From Treponema sp. (GTDB lineage Bacteria > Spirochaetota > Spirochaetia > Treponematales > Treponemataceae), in contig JAIKYZ010000068.1 in the NCBI GenBank assembly GCA_024682655.1, forward strand, positions 1 through 34,702: 34,702 bases of DNA, in the 5' to 3' direction. Positions 21,125 through 32,700 of this stretch are shown piece by piece. Under the pieces are notes generated by a model. The model saw only the letters and a list, made by a program, of their open reading frames with translations. It did no database searches and was not told the DNA's origin. Position 1 is the stretch's first letter; each line of letters starts with the position of its first letter. The position numbers and the translations under genes were made by a program.

Positions 21125-22054
21125 ATGGAACAAGTAAAAAGTCAAAGTAAGAATCTTACAATAAGAAGAATTCTTTGTTACATTGTTTTAATTTTACTCG
21201 CATTTTTATCATTATTTCCTTTCTATGTAATGATTATTAATGCTACCCGTTCACATGCTCAGATTCAGCGTGGATTTAGTGCCTTACCTGGTGCTAGTTT
21301 CTGGAGAAACTTTGTAAACTTATCAATCGATAAGGAAACAAGATCTGCATTCTGGTCTGGAGTAATTTCAAATTTAAAATTTTCACCAGTTGTAAACTAT
21401 GCTAAAAACTACCCAATCCTTAAGAGTATGTTAAATAGTATTATTGTTGCTTCACTTACAGCTTTGTGTACTACTTACTTTAGTGCTATGACTTCTTATG
21501 GTGTTTATATGTACAACTTTAAGGGTAAGAAGTTCTGTTTTAGATTTATTCTTGCAGTTATGATGGTTCCAACACAGGTAAGTACCCTGGGATTTATTAA
21601 ATTACTGACCAGATTAAATCTTACAAACAATTACATTGCCTTAATTGTACCTGCAATTGCGGCTCCGGTAGTTTTCTTCTATATGTATCAGTCAATGGAA
21701 GCAACTCTTCCATTCTCAATTGTAGAAGCGGCTCGTGTAGATGGCTGTAATGAGTTTATGACCTTTAATAGAATTGTAGTTCCTATGATGAAACCTGCAA
21801 TTGCAGTTCAGGCAATCTTTGCTTTCGTATCTTCTTGGAACAACTATTTTATTCCTAACTTGATTATCGATAAAAAATCTTTATGGACTGTACCTTTGGT
21901 AATCAACTCAGCCCGATACGCTGACTACGTATCCTTTGATGCGGCTATTGTATACATCCTCCTTACAATGGCAGTAGTTCCACTTATTATAGTTTACTTG
22001 TTCTTGTCTAAGTATATTATTAGTGGTGCTACAGCAGGTGGTGTAAAAGAATAA
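21125..22054 (+). CDS. Sugar ABC transporter permease, MalG-like
   Basis: Seen: 309 residues with six predicted membrane segments. The N-terminal helix ILCYIVLILLAFLSLFPFYV (16-35) is followed by the NATRS segment typical of MalG-like proteins. The EAA loop EAARVDGCNEFMTFNRIVVP (201-220) is intact and should bind the ATPase. The C-terminus is short and charged. A good AGGAGG precedes the ATG, 11 bases after the MalF-like gene. Role: second half of the importer channel. The operon ends here, at the inverted repeat 22086-22214. Lack of an ATPase gene suggests a shared MsmX/UgpC-type ATPase encoded elsewhere. Confidence 0.92.
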   Translation: MEQVKSQSKNLTIRRILCYIVLILLAFLSLFPFYVMIINATRSHAQIQRGFSALPGASFWRNFVNLSIDKETRSAFWSGVISNLKFSPVVNYAKNYPILKSMLNSIIVASLTALCTTYFSAMTSYGVYMYNFKGKKFCFRFILAVMMVPTQVSTLGFIKLLTRLNLTNNYIALIVPAIAAPVVFFYMYQSMEATLPFSIVEAARVDGCNEFMTFNRIVVPMMKPAIAVQAIFAFVSSWNNYFIPNLIIDKKSLWTVPLVINSARYADYVSFDAAIVYILLTMAVVPLIIVYLFLSKYIISGATAGGVKE

Positions 22055-22085
22055 TACATTTAAAAATAAGGTATGATTTTCTATT

Positions 22086-22214
22086 AAAAAGGGGATGTCC
22101 AATAAGATTTGGCACTGTGGTCATTGAGCTTGTCGAAATGACCATTTACACTATATGTGGTGGTTTCGACAAGCTCAACCACCGCATTATTTACTTATTG
22201 GACATCCCCTTTTT
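22086..22214. repeat. Composite inverted-repeat element, also a bidirectional terminator
   Basis: Outer arms at 22086-22106 and 22194-22214 are a perfect 21-base inverted repeat ending in A and T runs. Inside lie two smaller hairpins: TGGTCATT/AATGACCA (118-125 and 137-144 of the 22,000s) and GGTGGTT/AACCACC (22159-22165 and 22177-22183). Their loops contain complementary 15-base words, TTGAGCTTGTCGAAA (22124-22138) and TTTCGACAAGCTCAA (22164-22178). The element can therefore fold as one long stem or as two hairpins on a closing stem. It sits between convergent genes and should terminate both transcripts. Its compact, symmetric design resembles a small mobile repeat. Confidence 0.85.
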
Positions 22215-22253
22215 TTTTATCTTCCGGGCTACTTATTAATTTTTTGTAAATTG

Positions 22254-23471
22254 TTAATCAAATTTGTAAAGGATTTGAGCGGCTTCTTTTTGGAATTTAT
22301 CATCTGGGATGGCAGCACTTAAAGGTAAAAGTGGACCACTCGAAGCGGCAATCCAATATCTTACATCGTCGGCCTGTAAATCCGAAGGGGTACAGTTTTT
22401 ATCAACAGGGGACAGACCCCCATTTGTTGAGATTTCTGACTGTCCACTTTTAATTAATTTTTCTGCCAGCAAAATATTTTTCTTAGATTTTTTAAGACAT
22501 AACAGGGCAATTTCCGGCGCTGCAAATTTTCTCTTAAAATTATCTGGGTATGATGGACAATAAATTGACTTGTAATTTCTAATTACAGAGTGACTAATTT
22601 TTCTGTGATCCGAAAGTTTTGTAATAAGGGCGGCGCAGGAATTAGTCCCCGCAAGACTAACAGAACTACCCCTTTCGAATTGTAAAATGCTTTTGTCTAA
22701 AATACCACTTTGAATTAATTCTTTAATTTTATCTTTGCTTTTTATACAGGCTTCGTTTGAATTTATAAGTTGAGTAAATTCCTGGGCAAAGTTTTCTAAA
22801 TTATCGCTTTGATTTTTATAAATATCGTAAATCTTGTCTAAAAGCTGGGAATATTCTTCCGGGCTGCTGGCCGATTCTAAAATCATTCCAAAAATATCTA
22901 TTGCACAGGGACTGTCCCCACCATCAAAAATCAAAGGAGTTTTTATAGAAGCTTTCTGGCTGTATAAAAAATCTACTAAGTCCTGCCAGTAATTAATATT
23001 TTTTACAGGGCTTTTTTGAAAGTTTTCATAATTAACATCAATCTGGTAAAAATCATAAAGGATTGGAAGGTATTTTACCCCATTTTTCTTTATTGTAAGT
23101 GATTTTTGAACCGAATCTGGGATATTTGAAGTTAAATCCACAGGTAAAGACTTAATTTTTGAAGAAGTTTGGGCAAATTCTTTTGAATCACAATCCTGAT
23201 TTACAAAAATAAAAGATGCACTTGCAAATTTTTTACTTTGTTTTGAAAGAGGAACAGAAGAATCTAATTCAATAAATCTGTAATTTTCTTTTGTATTTTG
23301 AATTATATAGTCATAGAGAGCTTTTTTTACCTGGTCCGGAACTTTGTAAAAGGCAATAGAAGGTCTGTAGGTAAGAGCAAAAATAATTAACAGGGTGATT
23401 GCAATAATCAGGGCTGTAATTCCAGATGATAAAAATACAATTTGATTTAGGGATAACTTTTTCTTGTTCAT
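22254..23471 (-). CDS. Membrane-anchored protein, possibly of solute-binding fold
   Basis: Seen: 405 residues. A basic start (MNKKK) and one hydrophobic helix (~10-32, IVFLSSGITALIIAITLLIIF) anchor it, leaving ~370 residues outside. There is no lipobox. The C-terminal part has features of family 1 solute-binding proteins: a GTNSCAALITKL segment where these proteins have the 'GkaAM' strand, then PEIALLCLKKSKKNILLAEKLIKSG followed by STNGGLSPV, like the closing 'A..fl.fl.s.....a...G.lPv'. Three cysteines or more suggest disulphides. Inference: a membrane-tethered binding or sensory protein; I am not sure. No Shine-Dalgarno is present, and a TAAAAT box lies seven bases from the ATG. It carries two GGGGACAG words (22408-22415, and 22912-22919 on the minus strand). 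It is divergent from the giant lipoprotein gene. Confidence 0.6.
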   Translation of the reverse strand: MNKKKLSLNQIVFLSSGITALIIAITLLIIFALTYRPSIAFYKVPDQVKKALYDYIIQNTKENYRFIELDSSVPLSKQSKKFASASFIFVNQDCDSKEFAQTSSKIKSLPVDLTSNIPDSVQKSLTIKKNGVKYLPILYDFYQIDVNYENFQKSPVKNINYWQDLVDFLYSQKASIKTPLIFDGGDSPCAIDIFGMILESASSPEEYSQLLDKIYDIYKNQSDNLENFAQEFTQLINSNEACIKSKDKIKELIQSGILDKSILQFERGSSVSLAGTNSCAALITKLSDHRKISHSVIRNYKSIYCPSYPDNFKRKFAAPEIALLCLKKSKKNILLAEKLIKSGQSEISTNGGLSPVDKNCTPSDLQADDVRYWIAASSGPLLPLSAAIPDDKFQKEAAQILYKFD

Positions 23472-23774
23472 ACTAAGGATTTTAACCCATATTTAACTTT
23501 GGGTACATAATAAATTTGCTTATAAAAATTTTCAGTTTTATAATAAATATAACAATAAGTTAATAAGTCCACTTAGCTTGTTCGTCAAAACAACTTATCA
23601 ATTTCTTCTATATAAACACTATTAATACAGCATGCTTTGAGTAATAAAAAGAGGGTTATCTACCGATAATAAAGTGTAAAAAAATTTTAAAAAAATTCTC
23701 TGAGTAAAATTATTTTATTTAGAGGAGAGTTGAAATTTTAATAATTGAAAATAAACAAAAAGTAAGAAGGGAAT
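23472..23774. other. Divergent spacer and long leader before the giant gene
   Basis: About 300 AT-rich bases without a gene. For the leftward gene, TAAAAT (23484-23479, minus strand) stands seven bases from its ATG, inside an imperfect dyad (ACCCA...TGGGT). For the rightward gene, the promoter at 23516-23544 implies a leader of about 225 bases. The leader holds TTATC/GATAA (dyad near 23660) but no riboswitch or RNA family that I recognise. AAGAAGGG precedes the ATG at 23775. Confidence 0.6.
23516..23544 (+). promoter_or_regulatory. Promoter of the giant lipoprotein gene
   Basis: TTGCTT (23516-23521), a 17-base spacer and a perfect TATAAT (23539-23544). The start point should be near 23551, giving a leader of about 225 bases before the ATG. 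Confidence 0.65.
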
Positions 23775-26700
23775 ATGAAAAAATTTGTTTACAATCTTTT
23801 ATCAATTTTTGTTGTGGTTTTATTAGCTTTTTCAGCTTGTAAAATTGGTCTTGGCGAAGCTGTTGATACAGTTCCTCCTACAATCGAAATTGAATACCCA
23901 CTGGCAAAATCTCAGATTAGGGATTCATTTATTTTGTCAGGAAGCTGGGAAGACGATTTAAGGATTCAAAAAGTAGAGGTTACTTTAGATAATCTTTCTA
24001 CAAAAAAATCCTATGGTCCTTTTTCAGCAACAACTAAGCTTACAGATAATAGTGATGAAACAAAAGGAACTTGGTCTTGTAAAGTTTATCCTGTAAACGA
24101 AGATGGCAGTACAGCAATTCCAGATGGAAACTACACTGCAACAATTACAGTTTACGATACTTATGATCAGACTGGGGCAGTAACTCAGACTTTTAGTATT
24201 GATAATACAAGTCCAATTTTAACAATTACTTCTCCTTCTACAACCGACGATATTGGAACTCCAGGGGTAACCCTTGCTTCTTTTGGTAAAATATTCAATA
24301 TCAAAGGTGCTTATTCAGATGACAGTGGAGTAAGCGAAATTGAAGTTGAATTCTATGATGAAAATGAGCAGGAACTTGCCACTACAACCCTTAAAGTAAA
24401 AGGTACAACAATTGATGATACAGTTGCATCTTACCAGAGTCAGCTTTATACAGAACTCTATGGCGAAACAGATAAAGATGTAACAAAATCTTACTATTGT
24501 AAAATTAAAATTTTTGATACTGCCCGTAAGGTACCAGCAGAAGAGGGAGATAGAGGAAACGTTTCCGAAACCTTCTATTTGCGTTCTGATGTAGAAGACA
24601 TCTTTTCAGAATCAACCGAGTCATTTAAAGAAAAAGAAGCCTACTCAATCTTAAATGGTCAAACAAGTTTAGACGAGGTAAGCGAATATTATAAAACCTG
24701 GTACAATCAAAAAGAAAGCTTAAAAAAATCCAGATCTTCTTTTACCTTGAATCCAGCAAACAACCCTTCATTTACAATTGCCGGATATTCAACTTTTAAA
24801 GAAGGTACTTCTGGCGAATTGAATAGAGTTGTAGATAACACTGGAATTTATGAATTCAAAGATAAAGGTAAATTAAATATTACTGTTTCTCATGGTTTGG
24901 ATGGTTATTTAATTAAAAAAGATACCCTTGGAATTACACTTATTCAGTGTAATGACGCCGGAGAAATAATTAAGGATTCAAGCGGAAATATTTCAAACGA
25001 AATTGATATTGCCAGCGAAAATATTACAGTTACTTCTCAGGGTACAACTTACGCTCTTGAAGCAATTATCCGTTCTACAGATTTTGAAGAAGGAAAATTA
25101 AACACTGGAAATTATTACATCATAAAAGTTAATGGAACAGATACAAAGGGTAACGTAATTACAAATGGTGCAAATCTTTACGCCATTAAATTTATGCCTT
25201 CAAATACAACAGCCCCTTCAATCGAAATTAAAAAACTTCAGGGTCAGACTGCAAAATCAACACTTAAGATTATGCAGGAAGATATTTCAATGGAAGGTGC
25301 AATTGAATACTTCCCAGATACTTTAAGATTCTATGTTTACATTGGAAATCCTGACGAAGTAGATGAAAACGGAAATACAACCGCAAGCTTAATTACAACT
25401 TCTGCAGATATTGATAAAGAAGCAGCAAATCAAGGTGGATTTGAAGTAAGTAAGCCAAATACAAGTAATCAAAAGTGGACAACCTCATTTAAATACACTC
25501 TTACAAAAGAAAAAATTGAAGAAGCAATTGCAGAAAATGGAAGCATGCCTGCAGATACAGAATTTGCCCTTTATGTAATTGCTAAACTTGTAAATGCTGG
25601 TGTTCAGGGGTCAGATTCTGTTCTTGTAACAATTGATACCCAGGCTCCAAAATTTTCAGATAATGACAACGATTATTCTTTTACCCCTGCAGTTACAAAA
25701 GATGGTGATACTAAAGAATATGTAAACGGAAAAATCACTATTAAGACAAGTGTAACAGACAATCTTACAATGAAGCCAAAAGTTGAATATTCTTTTGACC
25801 AGAAAGCTTTAGACGATGAAGACAAAACTTGGATACCTTATTCTGATGCCGCTTCTTCTATAACTTTGTCTAAATTTGATACAACTACAAACTTTGGATT
25901 AACTTCTGGAAAGTATTATTTAGATTTAAGAGCAGTTGATGAAGTTGGAAATGTTGGAACAAAACGTAAAGAGGTTTATGTAGATCAGACAACAGATGCT
26001 CCTGTAATTGAATTCCAAAATGCAGATATAGAAATTAAAAATTCAGGGGATTTAAACAGCGAAAATAATGTATTCGGTTCTGTTTCGAATAATATGCTTA
26101 ACGCTGCAATTTCTGATGATGATGGAATTGATAAAATTATATTCAAATATCAGGCTGGAAATACAGTTACTTGGGAAAGCGAAACAAGTACAAATACAAC
26201 AACTAAAACTGTAAATGTAAATGGTAAGACTTCTTACAACTTTAAGCAGCAGTTACCAAGTGCAGAAGGTACTTACAGAGTTAAAGTTTTGGTAAAAGAT
26301 AATCAGCAGGACTCAACAGGTTATAATTATGTAGAAAAAGGTCCATTCCTGATTGCTGTTGATAATGGTGCTCCAAATCTTTCTGTTTCAACTACAAGTG
26401 GTGCTTATCAGGCCGCAAATTCTTCATTTAATTTGACTGGTAAAGTTGATGATGTAGAAGCCACAGTTAAGATTTATTCAAAACAGACAAAGGAAAATGG
26501 TGTTGCAAAATATTTAGTTGCCGATAAAGTTGGCGAGGCTAGTCTTGATACAAGTACTTTAGTTTGGACTTATTCAGTAACAACAAATGATAAAGGCGGA
26601 ACATATTATGTAGTTGCATCGGATATTTATGGTCAGGAAACCGCGGCAGAATTTACCTGGAAAATTGATGCAAATGCTCCAACCTTTAAAATCACAGAAA

Positions 26701-29700
26701 TTTCTGGGGAAGAATATACTGTTGATGATTCACAAAAATACGCAAGTAAGAGTGAACTTTATACAGTTCGTGGTGATGTAATTGACTTTACCGATGAAAA
26801 TGATGAAGGCGTAAAAGTAAAGGGCGACAATGACAGTGGTCTTGAAGATAATCTTTACTACATTGCCACAACAACAGAACCTCAGAAAAATTCAAAGGGT
26901 GCTTATGTAATTGATGATACTTGGCAGAAGGCTGTAATTTCAAAGAAAAATGAAGGTGCTTCTACTTGGGTTGCAAATATTGATTTCTCTGACAATTCAT
27001 TTAATGAAGGTAATGCTTATACAATTTACTTTGCCGCAAGAGATGAAGCCCAGAATGTATCTATAATTACTGATAACGCTCATAGTAATTCACTAAAAGT
27101 TACTCTTGATAGTGTTAAACCAACAATTAAAGCAGATGATGGTATTGGTTCAAAGACAGTAACCGATTCTCAGGGTTCCAGCACACTTTCTCTTTATGTT
27201 GTCGTTACAGATGATTTGAAATTTGAAAATAATGTAACAAGTAAAGTTACTGGTAGTGGAATTAACAAAGTTCAACTGGTATTAAATGGAATTACAGAAG
27301 AAATAACTCCAACCACAGAAACTATTGAAGATACTTCAAAAACTCTTGTAAATGGAAATATTACTTATACTAAATACATCTTTGAAGTACCTTCAAGCAA
27401 ATTGAGTAGTTCAAGTGGTTCAGAAAATACTTATTACTTTAAGGTAAGTGATAAGGCTGGAAACTCAGTAACTTCTGAAAGCGGTTCAATTAACAGTGTA
27501 AAACCTGTAATCACTTATACAAATCAGCTTGAAGATAATAAAAAAGACTCAAATGAATATTACTTCACAAATAAAGCCTTTAAGATTCCTTATCTGGTAA
27601 CAGCAAGTGGAAATGCAATTTCTAAGATTACCTGGAAAGAAAATGACGGAAATGAAAGTTCTCTCTTTACCCGTGGAAGTGAAGATGTAAAAACTTACGG
27701 TAGCCTTGAAGCAGGGGCTGCTTCAATTACAGTTGACAAACCTTCTGCGAGTCAAAAAGTAACTGGAATTCTTGCCGCAGAAAATATTTACGGTTTGGAA
27801 GAATCAAAAGAAATTAAATATATTTTTGACCTTGATAAACCACAGGTAAAACTTACTTCTACAAATGTTTCTACAAGTACTTCTACTTATTTTGACGCAA
27901 ATAAAGTTCTTACAATTACAGGTAGTGCAGATGATAATACAAATACTAATACAGAGTTACGTTCTGGTTTAAGTGAAGTATTCTACGCTGTTGCAAAGAA
28001 CCATGTAACTTCTCTTACAGAAAATAATATGGTTCAGGATTGGGATAGTGCAGGTTCTACAAACTGGAAAGTAAAACTTGACTTTACCACTGGAACAAAT
28101 CCAGAAGGAGATTACACAGTTCTTGTAAAGGCAGTTGATAATGTTGGAAATGAATCAGCTGTTACTGCAATTAAACTTATTGCCGATTACAACAGACCTG
28201 TAATTGGACTTACAAAAGTAAATAATGAAGAAACTACTGCCCTTGAAGCTTATTACAACAAGGATGTTTTAATTACAGGAAGTGTAACAGAAACTTATCT
28301 AAAAGCTTTTGAAATAGAAGTTACAGGCCCAGCCGGATTTACAGACTCAACAAGTAATTTTGTTACAAAGCCTGAAACCGGAGGTGTTTATACAGATTCT
28401 CAAACTTGGTCTTATAACCTTCCAAAGAATATTCAAGGTGCTTATACAATAAAAGTTACTGCTACAGATCAGCTTGATAACGAAGTTTCTGAAACTTACA
28501 CTACAACAATTGATACAACCGCTCCAGTTTGGAATAAAAAAAGTGATGTAGACTCAGGAACATCAAAAGTTGGAAATGAAGATGTAAGTGATTTGATTTC
28601 AAGTGATGAGGGTCATCCTTGGTTTAATACAACAAATCCAGAAATTCGCATTGAATACTTTGAAGACAGTTCAGCATCTGGTTCTGGAATTGAATATGTA
28701 TACTACCAGTTTGCAAAAGCAGGCGAAGAATTTACAGATTCTACAGTTACAAATTCTCTCAAACCTTCAAAATCAACAGACAAAAAATATGAATCTTTGA
28801 GTTTCTATATAGGTGATTTTGTTGTTAGTTCACAGGCCAATAAAGTTAAGATTTGGGCTAAAGATAATGCAGGAAACGAATGTGATCCTGTAACCTTAAA
28901 TATCTTTATTGATCAAGAAAAACCAACCTTATCTGAAATTAAATACTCTAGCGGTAAAATTGAATCACAGGCTTTACCAAGTACAATTCTTTCTAACGGG
29001 GCATCTGATATTGTTCTTAGTGGAAAATATGCTGACGATGCTTCTGGAGTTGAAAAAATCAACGTTGTTTCTGGAACTTCAATTGATATAGCTGTTGATA
29101 ATCCAGACACAGAAGATTCTACTTGGACAATTACTATTCCAAAAGCTAAGTTAACAAGTGATAGTACAGTTTATATAAAAGTTACAGATAAAGCTGGAAA
29201 CTTAAACGATTCTTATAAATTTGAATTACAGATTGATAAAGAAGCTCCTTCAAGTAAGATTACAAGTCCATCAGATGGTGGAACTTTAAATGGAACAATT
29301 AATATTAGTGGTGTTGTAGAAGAAAATAATACTCCTCTTTCTATAGCCCTCTGGTACTACGCAGTAAAAGATAAGACAGTTTCGCAAGTTACTTCTGTGC
29401 CAACAAGTCTTCCTGAATCTGAAACTTCAGGTAACTGGAAACTCATAAAATTAATTACAAGTGCAGGCGATTCTACAAAAAGTGATGCCACCCACGTTTA
29501 TGGAGCAAAAGCTTCAGAAATCTTTAGCTGGAAAATTGAATCTTATAAACTAAATGATTTACTTGGGGACAGTTCTATGGCTGCCTTCTATTTATTGCCA
29601 GTAGCTTATGACGAGGCTGGAAACTGCAATATTGATCCAAGTGCAATTAAAAAGGCTTCAAGTTCTGCCCAGGGTTATTATTCATTCAATATTGATCTTG

Positions 29701-32700
29701 ATTCAGACCGACCTGTGGTTAAGTTCTCTACACTGGATACATTGACAGGCGCATTAATTAAATACTCTGCTTCTGTGAGTGGTACAGTTTCTGATGATGA
29801 CGGAATAGAAGAATTTAAGATTTCTTCTACAGCAATTACAACTTCTGCGGCTTGGACTGCCTACGAACAGACAGGAACTTTGGAATATGGCTCAGGTTCA
29901 TTTACTTATACCCCTGCAGATTCTGATGACGGCGAAAAATCAATCTACATTTATGTAAAAGACACAGCCGGTGGTGAATTCTGGACAGGTAAAAATTCTA
30001 AAGTTCTTGAAATGCCTAAGATTACTTACAAAGATTCTACAGGTAGCGAAAAAACTGAAGATAATGAAAGTGTAATTACTTATATTTCAGATTCATCTCC
30101 TGCTACTGTTGGAAAGCCAACAATTGCCTCTTCAAATAATACTTTTGCTTACAATGGCACAGGCGTAGAATTTGCTGAAATGGGTACAACAAATCTTGTA
30201 GGTGGAGAAAGTAAAAAATATGTAATGCTTGGAATTTTTGCAAAAGATACAAATGGAATTAAGTCTGTAGTTTATAAGTTTGACAACGGCTCTGGTACAG
30301 CACCAGTTGCACCTGTAACAATAGCAATTAAAAAGTCTGGCGATAGCTATGTACTTGATTCTACTAATTCTACAAGTGGTACTGCTTATGATGCAACGAA
30401 TAAACTTTTCTACACTTGTCCAATTGATTTGTCAAAAATTGCTTCAGGTGTAATTACTCTTGCAATTACAATTACAGACGGATCTGGAATTGAGTGTCAG
30501 AAACAAACTTCTATCACAGTTGATAACACTGCACCAGAAGTAGAAATCCAAAATCCTGTTTCAAGCGAAACTCAGGTTGGAAGTGTAACTTTAAGTGGTA
30601 CAGCAAGCGATTCACTTTCTACTATTACAACTGTTAAATATCTTGTTCTTGATAATACTTATTATTCTGCTTATGAAACAAGAAATAAAGCTGATGGTAG
30701 TGATGTAAAATCTGCTTTGGTAAATTCAACAACAGACTTTACAGAACTCAACAAAGGTACAAATGCCGGCTGGAAATTTGCTTTGGATAATCTTCCAAGT
30801 GGAAAAATTACAGATGGTAAATCTGATTTGGATTCTTACTCATATATTACTCATACAACAACAGCTTCAACTACAATCTACGAAATCCCAGTATATGTTT
30901 ACGTAGAAGATTCTTTAGGAAATGTTGCTCTTGAATCTGTAACAATGAAGTACAATCCTTATGGGGACAGACCTATAGTTGAATTAAGTTCAACTTCTCC
31001 AGCAGCAGACAGTAATTTGAGTGGTTCAATTCAGATTACAGGTTCTGCAAGCGATAACGTTTCTGTAAGTGCCGTTTATCTTCAGCTTGATGTAAATAAC
31101 GATAAGAAATTTGATGATGATGATATTACTATCCTCAAGACTTTAAAAGATAGTGATGGAAATAACATCTACACAGATTATGTTTCAAGTACCTCTACAG
31201 GAAATTTATTCGACGAAACTTCTTTAGCATCTGCAGAAAAAACTCCAGATTATACAGCTAGTGTTAAATACAAAGATGCCTTTGCAGATGAAAGAGAAGA
31301 ATCAAAAGATTCGTCAGGAAATCCTCTTCATGATAATTTCTGGGGTATTAAAGTAAACGGAAGTGCAAGCTGGAATACAACAATCAATAAATTTAAGGAA
31401 CTTCAGATTGATGGCAAAAATCGTTACGAAGATGGAAAATATCATGTAAGTTACAGACTTGCTGCAATGGATAACAACAATAAACTTGGAACTTGGACAC
31501 AGGCAAGACAGTTTACAATTGATATCAACACTCCAACAGTTCCAAACTCAGGTACAATCGAAAGTTATAACAGTGAAGGAACTTTAATTTCTTCAAGAAA
31601 TTATGAATCTGACATGTACCTTACAGCAAGTGGAATTAAGAATAATCTTGTACTTTTAATTTCTGATGTGAGTGGAATTAAGGAAGTTCAGTATGTAACT
31701 GCTTCAAGTGTAGAAGGACTTAACAAGGCAACAAATAATACAAAAGTTCCTGCTGCAAATATCACAGAATTAAAATCAACTGATAGTGGATACGTTGCTG
31801 GAACTCATACTTACAAGGTATCAATTCCATTAACTGATGGAAGTACAAGTCCTACAAGTCTTGCAATTCAGGTTATTGCTTATAAAGAAAGTCTTACAGA
31901 AACAAGTAAATACTGTAACTACAATGTTAACTTTGATGACCAGGCTCCAACAATTGAATATACCGCATTTAATGGAGACAAGGTTTTAGAAACTGCTGCC
32001 AATAATACCGTTGTAAACAGCAATAATGTATTTACACTCAGCGGAAAAGCAAGCGACACTGGTTCAGGATTTGCAAGAACCCTCTTCTTCTACTTTAGAC
32101 CAGCAAACGAAACTTCCGGAAGTGTAAAACGTATTTACGACCCATTAAAGAATTCTACATTAATAGATTTGACTTCAGCTTCAAGTAAAGAATTTGGTGG
32201 AATGGATCTTTATGGTTACAAACCAAGCTCAGTAACAATAAGTGGAAGTGAAATTACAATTACCGGTTCAACAGAAAGTCATATTTATGAACTTGGAGTT
32301 GTTTATATCAACGGTTCATGGTTTACAATTGCAGGTGTTACAAAAGATACAGACGATAAAGTAACTGCTGTTACTTTACAAAGCGAAGTTCCTTCTGCAA
32401 CTTCTTATGATGTATTCTTCCCTTATGCTCGTGTAATTGATAACACTGGAACAGAAAAGGGTTCATTCAATACAGAAAATAATTCAGATCCATATTCTGA
32501 TACAACAGATGATGGTGATGGAATGCCAGAAAGTGTAATTAAGAGCCAGACAAACTGGACTTATGATGCTTCAATCCGTTCTAACTTTATTCCAGACGGA
32601 AATGGTAGTTTCTTCGTATTTGTATTTGATAAGGCCGGTAACTGTTCTGCAAATGAATATAAGGCAAAAGTTCAGAATAATGCACCACGTCTTACAAAAC

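Noticed and set aside
28603..29110. Short frames of 60-65 codons inside the giant gene on both strands
   Set aside because: They lie in other frames or on the opposite strand of a continuous coding sequence and show no ribosome site or motif.
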